Positions 1-11,173 of a DNA stretch of 64,000 nucleotides are shown here, one piece after another. Each line of letters begins with the position of its first letter. The first letter of the stretch is position 1. The notes beneath the pieces are model-generated. The model had not been told where the DNA came from. It worked only from the letters and a program-made list of their open reading frames with translations, and did not search any database. Both the position numbers and the translations under genes were made by a program. Origin of the DNA: Perilla frutescens (Eukaryota > Streptophyta > Magnoliopsida > Lamiales > Lamiaceae); the NCBI GenBank assembly GCA_026008535.1, contig BRKX01000001.1, positions 38,777,817-38,841,816 on the forward strand, read 5' to 3'.

Positions 1-1911
1 GGATGAGAGTCATAAGATATATTATTTCAATTCTAAACGCGCGCGCGCCAACACACATACACACACATATTTGTGTGAAAATTAATTTGAAAAATGGTCT
101 TGCTAACTTGTAGAATTTTAAAAATCAAGATCCACATAAAAAAATTGAATTTTCAGAATATATATGTATTTTTGAGCTTATCAATTTTACTTTAAATATT
201 TTTAAATTTGTGAATTATACAAAAGTAGGTGCTCAACTTTTGATATTTTTTAAATAGTTATAACTTAAGTACATATATTAATTTTACAAACTAAATTATC
301 TCACATAGAAGAGCTAACACAATATTTTTAATTTGTAACAAAATATACACAAAAAAAAATTTCGAAGATTAGAAAATTAATTTTGCATAGTAAAAACTCC
401 CCATATTCAACAACAAAATTAAATAAATCACTACATGTGGAAAAATATTGCCACATCATAATTATGATCATCGAAAAAAAATAGGAGTGGTTATTTTGCT
501 ACCAATAAAAAAGTGCTATTATTGCAACATTTAAAAAATTGTATCTAAATTGCAAGTTCATTCAAATATTGTAGTGACTTTTTTAGCGATTAACCCTTAA
601 ATATATTTTAAATGGTTAGAACTTATATATTTTATTTTTTCATATAAAATTCATCCCACGTAAAAGACTCAATAATGGTCATTCCACCTTACTGAATCTT
701 TCAGTTGAGATCAATTATAACATTTCATTGTAATATTAAACTTTATAGAATTTCAATATTTTAAAATTATAATTCTGAATTAACAATATTTAATAAATGT
801 ATTTAGAATTTGCAAGGTAAAATATTTACATTAATAATTTTTATTATATTTTTGAAGGTAAAATATTTACATTATTGTTTTTTATTATATTTTTAAATAG
901 CAAAAAGTCATATATTTTAATTTTTGAAACAAAATTTAGCTCACATTGAAGAATTAACAAATATTGTTGTACATAAACAACCTATAAATTCTGAGACCCA
1001 ATAATGATTCTTCCATGTCTCGATCTTTTTGTTGAGATCAAGTGTAATATTTTGATATTTGCTTTTATCAATTAAATATTAAATTTTTGATGTATTTTAA
1101 ATTTATAGAATATAAATATTGTAAAATTATTATTTTTATTAAATCTATCAAAATATTGGAATAAAAATTATCAATATATTAATTTATAATTTTTACTTTT
1201 TAAGTTAATTAATTATATATTAAAAAATTAAGACCCACTTCTATAATTTTAAATTAAATATATTTAAATGTTTGAATTAAATGTATTAATGAATTTTTAT
1301 CAAATTAATTGTAATTATTTTTAAAATTTTGACGTGAACATATTTAAGTTATCAATTTAAAATATATTTTAATTATTGACATTTATATCATTTAACTTTT
1401 CAAACAAAATTTATCTCACATTGAAAAACTAAACAATATTGGTGTGCATGAACAAACTATAAATTATAGGGCTCAACTATGGCGTTTCCATGTTTCTTGA
1501 TCTTTCTGTTAAGATCAAGTGCAATATTTGATATTTTATTTTATTAATTTAATATGGAATATATATATAATTTAAATATTTTTAAATTTAAAAATTGAAT
1601 TAAAAATTTGACACTTACATTTTGGGCTCTTTAAAAAAAATAACTCACTTGACGAAATAGTACCCCACTTTTTCAAAACAATTACAAATATAACATTTGA
1701 TTAATTTTTCAATTCAAATGTCGTATATAATTGATTGTATTTTAAGATTTCTTGATTGAATAGTTTTTTTTTACATAGTTGAGGAAATATAAATACTAAA
1801 ATAAATTATGGAGATACCCAAGCCAAGGGCACTAACTCTACCATAAAAGCTAGCTCAAGGGTGGAGGATTGGCCCCTAACTTAAGTATCAATCCCCACCC
1901 ATATGAGGATC
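1..1911. other. AT-rich host flank, no gene
   Basis: No coding region is supported here. The stretch is strongly AT-rich, opens with a short CG/CA-alternating run near 38-70, and contains the diverged repeat copies listed separately. Short ORFs lack any recognisable domain. Confidence 0.7.
289..1560 (+). repeat. Diverged dispersed repeat, about 150 bp, 3-4 copies
   Basis: Similar blocks lie near 932-1085 and 1403-1560. Both begin with a CTCACATTGAA core and end with a GATCAAGTG-type core followed by AATATT. A weaker third copy lies near 640-745, and a short partial copy near 289-325. They look like decayed copies of one noncoding repeat, perhaps internal to the Helitron-like element that ends at 2688. 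The family is unknown to me. Confidence 0.5.
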
Positions 1912-2086
1912 CGATGTGGGATCATAACAGAATCATACTATTTGATTTTTGTATAAGTGAGTTAATAAAGTTACATGTAATAATATATAACAATCCATTA
2001 TGGTTGCTTAGGTTCTAGGTGCTTTTATTTTTTATTATATATTATTATGTATTGATATTTACATATTAAATTTTTAGTTACCTTAC

Positions 2087-2336
2087 ATCTCATATCGGTT
2101 GTATAATGAAAATTGTAATGTAGGTTGTTGTATAAAAGCTCAAATTAATTTTTCAATATTTTCTATATCCCACATCGGTTGTAGATTCACAAATTGGAAT
2201 GTTAATTGTTGTATAAAGAGTGGGTAATCTTAAATTGAAATTGAAATCTCAAATTATTTATGCAACTTTTATTTCAATTTTTTTACATCCCACATTGATT
2301 GTAGATTGAAGAAATTGGATATAGGTTGTATAAAAG
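2087..2336 (+). promoter_or_regulatory. Three tandem snRNA-type promoter modules (USE + TATA)
   Basis: The plant snRNA upstream sequence element (USE) consensus is RTCCCACATCG. An exact match lies at 2167-2177, with degenerate matches at 2087-2097 and 2287-2297. Each is followed by a TATA box, at 2131, 2212 and 2329, after gaps of 33, 34 and 31 bp. A 33-34 bp gap is the spacing known for Pol II snRNA genes (U1, U2, U4, U5). A fourth exact USE lies on the minus strand at 1912-1922 without a TATA box. I see no snRNA downstream, so these are orphan modules. Confidence 0.5.
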
Positions 2337-2662
2337 AGTGAAAAATCACAAATTTTTTATTTAGTCATATTTTGAACCAAAAAGTTCAAATAAAAATTGA
2401 TTGGTACCTAATTGTTTGATTAATGCCGTCGAGATTGCCTGGGTAACGAGGATTTAGCCTCCCTAATTTTACACCCGACTTTGATGTTTCTGGCCAAGTC
2501 TATTTCTACAACCTTAAAAAATACACAAATAATTTATAATTCAGCCGATCTAACAAATAGTTTATAGTTCAATCGATATAACTTATATATTTAAATACTA
2601 AATTCAAGATTGAATATGATTTTATTATTATTCATAAATATTATTAATAACATTCACTTCCA

Positions 2663-2688
2663 TGTGCATTGCACAGGTGGTGTACTAG
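2663..2688 (+). mobile_element. Helitron-like 3' terminus
   Basis: A 5-bp-stem hairpin (TGTGC, loop ATT, GCACA) spans 2663-2675. It is followed 9 bp later by CTAG at 2685-2688 and then T. A short hairpin about 10 bp before a CTRR end, inserted before T, is the known plant Helitron 3' signature. I could not locate the matching 5' TC end, so the element's extent is unknown. Confidence 0.5.
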
Positions 2689-2689
2689 T

Positions 2690-4159
2690 TTATAGATGAA
2701 AACTGATAGTATCTAAAGAATTGAAGATTTAGTTCCTTATGTAAATATATATAAATTGTCGGAGTTGAATTTTTTAGAGTGGAAAGTAAAAATTTATAAG
2801 CTTAATTATGTCACATAAATTGGGGCACGCACATATATATAATATACATTATTATCTTCTTTGAACAAGATAATATTATTATATTTCTCATAAATATTAC
2901 ACATTATATATATTATATTATTATCCTTAAATTGAAAGTATAATATGGATATAATTGATAAACTAAAATTTGTAAAACATGACTATTCTTTTATAATAGC
3001 AGTAGATAATTTTACTTGGGTTTAAATCTAAATCTTGAGCAATCATTAGACGGACTTTACTTATGAGATGTACTTTGAAGTTTGAACATGTTGCGACATA
3101 GATATATTGAAGTACTTGAGTTCGTATAATAGAATATTCTTCTTATGATTTTTTATCCATTAATAATCAATCATTTAAGTTTATCCGATAAAATAAAGGG
3201 TCCTTCCTATATATCTTACAAATGCCAATTAGTTGTCCCACTAAGCCTACGTTTTCCTTTGTAGGCAGGATATATATTTGATTTATTCCAATATAGAACA
3301 TATTACTTAAATTTTAGTTAAAGTGGATGACAATTTAGTAATATATTACAACTTTAATTAAGGTGGGTAATATAATAATTCAATAATTATCGCATTTTTA
3401 ATCTTAATTTAATTTTATCATTCTAGAATGCAAACAATATGATGTTAATATGAATATAAATACATGATATTATAAACATATAATTATGCTAAAATGAATA
3501 GATAACATAACGAATAAATTTACATATTTTATGAGTATTTTTCATGTTAATTATGAGTATTTTTCATGCTATATATTATGAGTATATTTTAATGTCATTA
3601 TGAGTACTTTTTAGATGTGTTGTAATTATTAAGTCTTGCTTCATGTATAATTGTGTACGAACTATGTGCAAGAGGTAACACTAGATTATAGCCATATACG
3701 ACAATATCGAGTTAGAATGTTGATAATTCACTCTTAACATTCGACCTTAGGTAGTTCACCTATTCCAACACTAAATGAGCTCCAAATTAAAGGCAAGACA
3801 ATTATAATTGTTCGTCACTAGCTAATTAGATGTTTTAATTTTTTTCTTAAAAAGTATTACCCTTTTATCTTTCTAACTAGGTACGGTTGAAAGTTCGGCA
3901 TCAAATACTAATGATAAAATATGTTGTCAAAATCTGTCACCATATTATTGGAAACCTTAACCAATCACCTATCATCAATCCACTGCAAGAGTTCAAGCAA
4001 TATACATAGACAAAAGAAATGTCACTTTCCTTTTTTCCCCTTAGCTTGATTTGAGATCCTTGTGAAACATACAGACAGCAGAAGTTGAATATTTTGGACA
4101 CGAGTTATTTTATTATTTAACTTCAATCATACAATTTCATGATGCGTTGATACAACTAG
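2690..4159. other. AT-rich intergenic DNA, nothing recognised
   Basis: No ORF with a recognisable domain, no RNA gene and no clear terminal repeat is seen. The right part probably includes the AHL promoter, but I could not pick a convincing TATA box. Confidence 0.6.
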
Positions 4160-4222
4160 CTAGCTCATATAGTTACACTTGAGATGTGTGTGCGCGTGCG
4201 TGCGTGTGCGTCTGTCTGATAG

Positions 4223-4288
4223 AAAGAGAGAGAGAGAGAGAGAAAGGAGAGAGAGAAAGTGAGAGAGAGAGAGAGAGAGAGAGAGAGT
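4223..4288. repeat. (GA)n microsatellite upstream of the AHL gene
   Basis: Interrupted GA dinucleotide tract, preceded by a short GT/GC-alternating run near 4186-4212. It lies about 380-440 bp before the AHL start codon. GA tracts in plant promoters are known binding sites for BPC (GAGA-binding) proteins, so a regulatory role is possible but not shown. Confidence 0.9.
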
Positions 4289-4666
4289 GTGACACGAGCG
4301 AGCCAAATAATACTCTTTTTTTCCGGAATCATGAAACCCTAATCCAAAGTCTTTGAAATCCAAGAAAACAACCAAATCTAGCTCAGCTCTTATATCCACC
4401 ATAGATCTTAATTAGGCCGTCAATGATTCTGGAAAGTGAGCAGAAATGGTGGTGATTCAGCTGGAAAGCCCACTTGTTTCGTTGATGGTGAATGCGTAGC
4501 TCAATTCTTTAAACAACCCTAAAAAAGCTAGCAAATTTATCTACAAAAAGCAACCAACTCGAGCAAAAGAAATTAAAAACCTCAAATCAATCCTCTCTAG
4601 ATTCTTGATTGCCTTCCTTTCCTTCATCTTCCATTTCCAGATTTAGCAATCGAGCTCGAAAAATAG

Positions 4667-5521
4667 ATGGAAAATCACTCACTTCCACCGCCGTTCCACA
4701 CAAGGGATCACTTCAATCTGCAGCACCAATTCCACCAGAATTCCGAAGACGAGCAAAGCGAATCCCCCGGCCTAAACATGGGGCTGAAGCGCACCCTAGA
4801 CGACGGCGGAGGTGGCGACTCGGGCACCAAGGACGGAGGAAGCTCAGCCGCGGAGGGAGAGATGTCGGCCAACAGGCGGCCACGAGGCCGCCCCACCGGA
4901 TCCAAGAACAAGGCCAAGCCGCCGATCATCATCACGCGCGACAGCGCCAACGCGCTCCGGACCCACGTCATGGAAATATCCGACGGCGGCGACATCATGG
5001 ACGGCGTCGCCGGATTCGCCCGCAGCCGGCAGCGCGGCGTCTGCATTATGAGCGGCACCGGCAACGTCACCAATGTAACCCTAAGGCAGCCAGCGTCGCC
5101 CGGGGCGGTGGTGACTCTGCACGGCCGCTTCGAGATCTTGTCGCTGGCGGGTTCCTTTCTCCCGCCGCCTGCTCCGCCTAGCGCCACGGGGCTGACCGTG
5201 TATCTCGCCGGCGGGCAGGGGCAGGTGGTGGGCGGCAGCGTGGTGGGGCAGCTGCTGGCGTCGGGGCCAGTTATAATCATGGCAGCTTCATTTAGCAATG
5301 CAGCGTATGAAAGATTGCCTCTTGAAAATGAGGAGAATGCAGTTGGAGGTCAGGGGAATTCGATGGGGTCGCCGCCGCAGGGGGGCGTTGGAGGGCAGAC
5401 GGCGCCGCCGCAGATGCTGGCAGACCCTTCGTTGTTTCAAGGGATGCCGCCGAATCTACTCAACTCCGTTCAGATGCCGAATCATGAGGAGTTTTGGGCC
5501 ACCGGAAGGCAGCCGTTCTAG
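4667..5521 (+). CDS. AHL22-like: AT-hook motif nuclear-localized protein, AHL22-like
   Basis: Complete 284-residue protein in one exon. The N-terminus carries SLPPPF and HTRDHF, a signature I recognise from AHL22. A Gly/Asp/Ser-rich stretch lies at about 45-66. One type-I AT-hook (RPRGRP, residues 71-76) binds AT-rich minor grooves. A PPC/DUF296 domain spans about 97-215 and contains the GRFEILSL core and the VVGGSVVGQLLASGP block, the surface for trimerisation and partner binding. The tail (PPNLLNSVQ, ending RQPF) also fits AHL22. Clade-A AHLs are intronless nuclear chromatin proteins that recruit histone modifiers; AHL22 in Arabidopsis delays flowering and limits hypocotyl growth. The ATG chosen is the first in frame and gives the expected N-terminus. 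The coding region is GC-rich compared with its flanks. AHL23/24 orthology cannot be excluded. Confidence 0.93.
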   Translation: MENHSLPPPFHTRDHFNLQHQFHQNSEDEQSESPGLNMGLKRTLDDGGGGDSGTKDGGSSAAEGEMSANRRPRGRPTGSKNKAKPPIIITRDSANALRTHVMEISDGGDIMDGVAGFARSRQRGVCIMSGTGNVTNVTLRQPASPGAVVTLHGRFEILSLAGSFLPPPAPPSATGLTVYLAGGQGQVVGGSVVGQLLASGPVIIMAASFSNAAYERLPLENEENAVGGQGNSMGSPPQGGVGGQTAPPQMLADPSLFQGMPPNLLNSVQMPNHEEFWATGRQPF

Positions 5522-7925
5522 CTTGATTAGTTGATGATGAGATTAACTTGATCATTTGAGGTAGCTTTTTTTTTTTCTTGTTTTGATTTGTGATTTTAAT
5601 TAGATGGTTAATTAAGAATTAATGACTCGTTTTTTGAGTATATTTTAGATGAGAGAATTGTGGTTTCCCCCCTTTTGATGTTCAGTAGATTGTTGGGGAA
5701 CTCATTTTTTTTGCTTCTCACTATGATGACCAGTTTAATTTTATTGCAATTTAGGTTTTTCTGTGGATGTTGGATCAGTTTGATGATGATGATAATAATG
5801 ATTTTGGTATGATTAACTTCTTAATTTTATTCTTCTTGATTATGAGTTTATGTCATCTTACTCTTAGTGAACATTATATGGGGAGCTTTTTCAAATTCAA
5901 ATGCGGAATGTTCAAATACCCACATTTTATTTCCATCATCACTAATGAAATAGTGTTTATGTGAATTATCCATATAGCATTCTTGTATTAGCTATCGGGA
6001 AGGTCTTGTGTGAGTTTATCTTAGTGTTCAAAATATATAAGATTGGTTAAGATCCAAATTCAATCAAAAGTATAATTATGTTACTAATCATGAGTTTGGT
6101 TTCACATATTTTAATTTGTCTTATAAATTTTGATCCGTAAAATGATCTCATACAGGTTCTAATTTTTTGTTCGTTATCTGCATTACAAACAAAATATATA
6201 TGAGAATGCATGACATTAGAAATGTGGATCCATTTAAGTTTGTTTAGTTACCCTTTGTCCATGTAGAGTCAATGAAGTATTTTAATATTTTTATTAAGCT
6301 TGGCATGCATATTCCATCAATTGAAACGAAAGATTCCGATTGTATTTTGAATCGATATAACGAGCGTAAAGATTAAGTTTAGTTTCTCGAGATACTCCAG
6401 TAGCACTACACCTAATTATAGTGTCATTTACCTCAAATCTGGTTAATCATCATATTTTTATAGTAATCCGTGAGATTACTGTAACCCTCCTAAGTAACAC
6501 ATGCTTACATTGAGGAAGGCCTTCATTAAAGCCATTGAATCTTTCAAAATATTTCACGAGATACAAATTAAGAGGGCATATTTTCCAAGATTTCATCCAC
6601 AGTTTATGGGGCTTTAATTCTAGATCTCGATCGACTAATCTTGACCTCATTAATATTTATATAGTAGAAAAATGATCGCTTTAAAACCCTGTTTATATGA
6701 TGTGAAAACATGTCTAAATATTCAAATTTCCCAAAAGTGCAGTTTAGCTAGGCAAAATGTTGTCCACCCCTCAAAATTAAGCATGGGCAATGTACATGTC
6801 ATATGTTCAAATTGTGTGTGACAATATGTATTTAGGTACTGGTATGCACGTGCGCAGTTATGAGGAGTAGCTCTTTTTCGAGGCAAATTACAAAAATAAA
6901 AAATAAATTAAAAAAAAAAGACTGTAAAGAAGCAGGTGCCAGCAGGGACAATATAATGTGCATGCCTTGAGCGTTATTTCCGGGTTCTTGAAATTCAGGT
7001 TTATTTAATTTTTATGTTAGATCGATCAACAACTCCAAGATTTAAATCAGGAGACAATAATCTGATCAGATTCTTTGAATTCATACAAAAAACCCTTTAA
7101 ATATTTTGCTTCCTCATGGTGCAACAGCCCATATGTTGCTACCATTTTTAAAGATTATCCATAGTCTTGAAAGACTATTAATTAATTCCAAGGTTCGACC
7201 CTCCCTTTTTTTCTCCTTTTTAGGTCAACATTTCATCGATCTCCATTACATGAAGTAGGTTCTTCACTTTGAAGTTCATTGCAACCATTTCCTATCCCCA
7301 ACCCCCAAAAAAGAAAAAAGAAAAAAGAAAAAAGAAAAGAGAAAAAAGAGTAATGGGAGAGAGAAATATGCAGTCCCACATAATATGCATCCATTTAGAA
7401 ATAGTCTCACTTTTGATTGCGAAAGAAAAAAAAAGTGTATAAATGACTGTTCTAGGAGTACATTCAAGCACTTTTAGTCCGAAATTTTATAGATCGGTCA
7501 AATATTATTGGGAATCGATCACGTGAAAAACACATATCCATTAAATGAAAATACAAAATAACACATTAACATGATTCGATCCCTAATATCTCCCCTGAAA
7601 TTCCCATCGATTTTATCTAATTGCAGCTCTAATTTCTCTCCAATTCGTCTCTGCCTTGAAAGCTAAGTTTGTGATGTTGCAGATAAAGTATTTTGTTCGG
7701 TTACCAAACCCATATTACTGAAAGTTTTTAATTTCTCTACAAGAAAGTTGTTCTATAATGAGGGGAAATTAAGAGGCTAATTATCAAAATCCTGTCATTA
7801 AATACATTTAGTAACGGGAAATTTACTCTCATGGCCCTTGGTTCTCGCCTCTCTAGTTAATGATAAATAATAATAGTATGGAGAAGCCTCACTATTGTTA
7901 TCATACATTGGAATTATATGGTCAT
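5522..7925. other. 3' flank of the AHL gene and intergenic DNA
   Basis: No gene supported. The first few hundred bases are T-rich and probably include the AHL 3' UTR. A purine-only (A/G) tract runs at about 7305-7348. Small ORFs have no recognisable features. Confidence 0.6.
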
Positions 7926-8145
7926 TGTTAGAGATATACATGATATGAGATCTACATGATATGTGGTATGTGATATGTGTTTTTAGATAGGATTGAATAT
8001 TTGTATCTTTATCCTTTCCTTGACGCACGTTTTCTCATGTATAACTATTGATTCATTCATGTAGTTTTATACATAATAATGAATAATTAACTTAGAATGT
8101 ATATGGCCAAGTTCTCTGTCCAATGTATTCATATGAATTTCTTCA
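7926..8145 (+). repeat. Left LTR of element A
   Basis: 220 bp. Starts TGTTAGAGATATAC, ends TTCTTCA, and abuts the primer-binding site. The start was chosen as the TG whose matching CA lies directly before the PBS. No right LTR is present in the window for comparison, so the left edge is inferred. Confidence 0.65.
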
Positions 8146-8157
8146 TGGTATCAGAGC
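8146..8157 (+). other. Primer-binding site of element A
   Basis: TGGTATCAGAGC, complementary to the 3' end of initiator methionine tRNA, the usual Copia primer. It directly follows the LTR. Confidence 0.85.
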
Positions 8158-8220
8158 AGGTATTTAATACCTGACTCTGATACTCTTCCTCCCCACATCC
8201 TTTTCCTTTTCTTCTAACAG

Positions 8221-9294
8221 TACGGAAGTTTCTCAAACCACTATTAGTTCATCAACCCTTGTTGTTCCTAGCACCACCATTGCGACCCCTATTTACCCTC
8301 ACAATTTTCCTGTTTCCATCGAACTCACAGATGCAAATTACTTAATCTGGCAACAACAAATCATATATAGCCACAATAAAAGGCTATGGATTGGAATCCT
8401 TTCTAGAAACATCACCACCAAGTCAATTCATTTTAACTGAAGGAACACAAAAACAACAAATTAATCCAGAATTTTGCACATGGAGCCGACAAGATCAACT
8501 CCTATCAGCATGACTCTAGTCTTCATTAAGTGAAGGTATCATGACACTGATTTTAGGGCTAACTATAACAAAAGAAATCTGGCAAGCGCTCCAGACCAAT
8601 TTTGCCAATTTTGCTAGTCAATCTAAGGCGAAACTCATGCAATTTAAATTGCAACTTCAAAACTTGAAGAAAGATGACTTGAGCATGCGAGATTATATAG
8701 GAAAAATCAAGAACTGTTGCAACTTATTAAGTTCTGTTGGGCATCGTGCCTCTAACGAAGATCAAATATTACACATCCTCTCAGGATTGGGTAGCGAATA
8801 CGATGTTGTAATGGTAACCGTCACTTCTCGATCTGATTCTTGGCATCTTCAAGATGTGCATGCCATATTGATGACTTTTGAAGCTCGTCTTGAATCAACC
8901 CGTCAAATCTCTACTAATAATACGGAGGGATCACAACCTTCAATTAATTATGTATCACAATCATTCCCGAAAAATGAAAATTTGAGGGGGCAAAGCCACG
9001 ATAATTTTCATAACAATAATCAGTCTTATAGAGGCGGCCGAGGTTCCAACTGAGGTAATTTTCATGGCAGAGGTCGATCACAATGTGGAAGACTTACTTG
9101 TCAAGTCTGTGGCAAGCACAATCATACTACAGATAAGTGTTGGCACCATTTCGATCAGAACTATGGGTCTCAAAATCGTTATCAACTACAGCCACCACAA
9201 AGGCTGCTCTACACATAGCTCGTGTTCATTCCACTTATGCACTATCCGAGGTGAGCTATGACAATACTTAGTATTCAGATTCTAGTGCAACTAA
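8221..9294 (+). pseudogene. Element A gag and start of protease (broken)
   Basis: A UBN2-type gag core reads from about 8541 to 9052. Earlier gag homology sits in interrupted frames from about 8221, with a stop at about 8511-8519 just before the core. A CCHC zinc knuckle (C-x2-C-x4-H-x4-C) lies at 9096-9140 in a frame broken by a stop near 9050. The aspartic protease start (a DSSATN-type active-site motif) lies at about 9276-9294 and is cut there by element B. No intact start codon was found. Gag would form the particle and the zinc knuckle bind RNA. Confidence 0.75.
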
Positions 9295-9343
9295 TAGATG
9301 ATATAATAGATGATAGTATATGTAAATCTTTGTATATATGGTA
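9295..9343 (+). repeat. Left LTR remnant of element B
   Basis: 49 bp that match the right LTR from its base 6 (TAGATGATATAATAG here, TAGATTATATAATAG there) through the TATATATGGTA block. The match then breaks where internal coding sequence begins. Confidence 0.8.
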
Positions 9344-9562
9344 TCATCTCACCCGGGTGTTCCTGTGCTCCGGTCTCTTAGAAGAAATAAATTTCTTCTC
9401 TGCACTAAACAAATGTGATCTTCTATTTTTTCTTCTTGTTCTCTGGGAAAACACGTTAAATTCTCATTTTTGGGTTATACTACTAGCACTCTTTTACCTT
9501 TTGATTTGATACATTCTGATGTGTGGACCTCTCTTGTTTTGAGTTCTTTGGGTCATCGACAC
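9344..9562 (+). pseudogene. Element B GAG-pre-integrase and integrase start (broken)
   Basis: Interrupted frames read a GAG-pre-integrase block (SHPGVPVLRSLRR) and then an integrase start (PFDLIHSDVW), with frameshifts near 9400-9430. The integrase stops at 9562, where element C begins, and continues at 16645. Gag, primer-binding site and protease of B are missing through the deletion at 9343/9344. Confidence 0.8.
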
Positions 9563-10411
9563 TGTTGGTGTTGGCCCAATTCTATTTCTCGGCCCAGTTT
9601 CTAATTAAATATCCTACCCGGCCCAAGCCCTAAACCCCTAACCCTACCTGACGGTCCATCTCCCTCATTACTCCTCTTAATTGAAGCCGCTGCTTCTCGA
9701 TGCTCTAGAAGCCTCTTTAACAGGCGATGGATCCGCCTCTTCCATCATCGCTCACTTCACAGTTCTATCTAGCATTCACTCTCTCTCTTTCTGGATTTTC
9801 TCAGCTCGCTCCCACGGTTTCTCTTGCCGGAATCTTGTGTGTTGATTCCTATTTGGCATATGAGTGTTAGGAGGAGCTTTGGTTGAGAAAGAAAGATTAA
9901 GCGACGCCCGCCCCCTTCAAACCCTAGCCGCCGCTTCCTCTTCCCCTTGCCCCTAGTCTGGGTGTCTCCTGTTGCCGGAGTTGCTAGAGCCACCATTCGT
10001 GGGAAAATCTGAGCCAAACCGTGCCTAGGGCACACTTTTCCCACCAATTGATTCTCTGATTCATACTATCTCTGGCTGTTCTATTCTCTACTGTGGTTAT
10101 TTGCAATATCTCTGGATCTAACTTGTTCTATTTTCTGTACTTGCAGCACAGAAGCCCTATCGCCCCTAGCCTGTGAAGAAGATCTGTAGATCCACCTGAT
10201 CTACACCTCTGAGGCTCTGTCCAAAGCAAAGAACAAACTGAAGCCCAAGCTGTGAAGCTTCATTGCTGCTGTTCCTCCCGTAAATCTTCTGTAATAGCTG
10301 TATAGCCATTCTTCTGTAATTTTTGGCCTTAGCTACTTGAGTAGCAAGTGTGTGAGGCCGCTAGAGTAGGGAAACCAAGTAGTGTAACCCTGGCTAGGCG
10401 ATACCACAACA
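9563..10411 (+). repeat. Left LTR of element C
   Basis: 849 bp, TG...CA. Same length and edges as the right copy at 15796. Contains a CTCTCTCTCTTTCTG pyrimidine stretch near 9778. The short ORFs inside, including a minus-strand one found in both LTRs, are not genes. Confidence 0.95.
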
Positions 10412-10412
10412 G

Positions 10413-10430
10413 TGGTATCAGAGCCTGGTT
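10413..10430 (+). other. Primer-binding site of element C
   Basis: TGGTATCAGAGCCTGGTT, an 18-base match to the complement of the tRNA-iMet 3' end, one base after the LTR. Confidence 0.9.
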
Positions 10431-11173
10431 TGTCTAGCCGGGGGCACTCTCCTTATCTCCATCTCACACACCCCACCGCCGGTAAGGGCCGCACCTCTCT
10501 CGCCCCCGTCGGGCTCCTAAAAATAGTAAGTCCGACCCCTCCCCTGCTTGGGAGGGTCGGCTCTGGGATTAACCCTAAAACCCTAATCTCCTCTGTGTGG
10601 TATTTGTTGATCATGTGATTTCTTGCTTCCACTCTGATCTCTGTTTATCCCTTGGCCTTCCAAGCCTTTCCCAAAATCTAGCTTATGGTCGGGACCATCT
10701 GGATTCCCCTGTGGGTCTCCTCAAAGCGGGTTGCCCCGATAGCTAATTTTGGTAAGGGATTCTCAGTTGAAAAGGAGGGTTTTCTGGGTTGTTTTGGTGT
10801 TAATTTTCTGCCTATTTGTTGCTCTAAGATCTCTGCATTCTTGGTAGTGTCTTATTGCTGTTGTTGTGATTCTTGGAAGGAATCTGATCTGAAAACTCTG
10901 TTTACAGAGTTGTTGTGGTTAGACTTAGTGTTTATAAGTCTGGTTGGTGGCCTAGTTGGGTTTTGGGATTGACCTGAGTGAACCCCTGCTCCACAGATCA
11001 ATCTATGCTGAGAACTGGGATAGCCTAAGCTCTAGATTCCCCTTGTGCACCCTTCTTTGGGCCTGTGGAGTGTTTTCTCCTGTTCTGAAGTGATTTGGTG
11101 TTTACCCTGATATTCTTGTGGTGGAATCTGGTTCTTTGGTGAATTTCTGTGTTCTCTGTGAAATTCTGTGAAA
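10431..11173 (+). other. Untranslated leader of element C
   Basis: About 740 bp between primer-binding site and gag start, the place where Copia elements hold the packaging signal. ORFs of 68 and 95 codons here have no recognisable domain and are not called as genes. Confidence 0.7.

Noticed and set aside
2430..2500. Possible tRNA or snRNA after the promoter modules (segment near GTAACGAGGATTTAGCC)
   Set aside because: I could not fold a cloverleaf or match any snRNA core; there is only a short GAGG/CCTC hairpin.
4160..4402. 80-codon minus-strand ORF with Ser-Leu repeats
   Set aside because: It is the translation of the GA microsatellite.
4708..5298. Minus-strand and off-frame ORFs of 79-196 codons over the AHL gene
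   Set aside because: Shadows of the GC-rich AHL coding frame, which has clear AT-hook and PPC domains.
6450..6650. 66-codon minus-strand ORF downstream of the AHL gene
   Set aside because: No homology recognised and no support from composition or neighbours.
9769..10047. 92-codon minus-strand ORF in C's left LTR (also in the right LTR)
   Set aside because: A shorter version in the other LTR, no domain, and opposite to the element's transcription.
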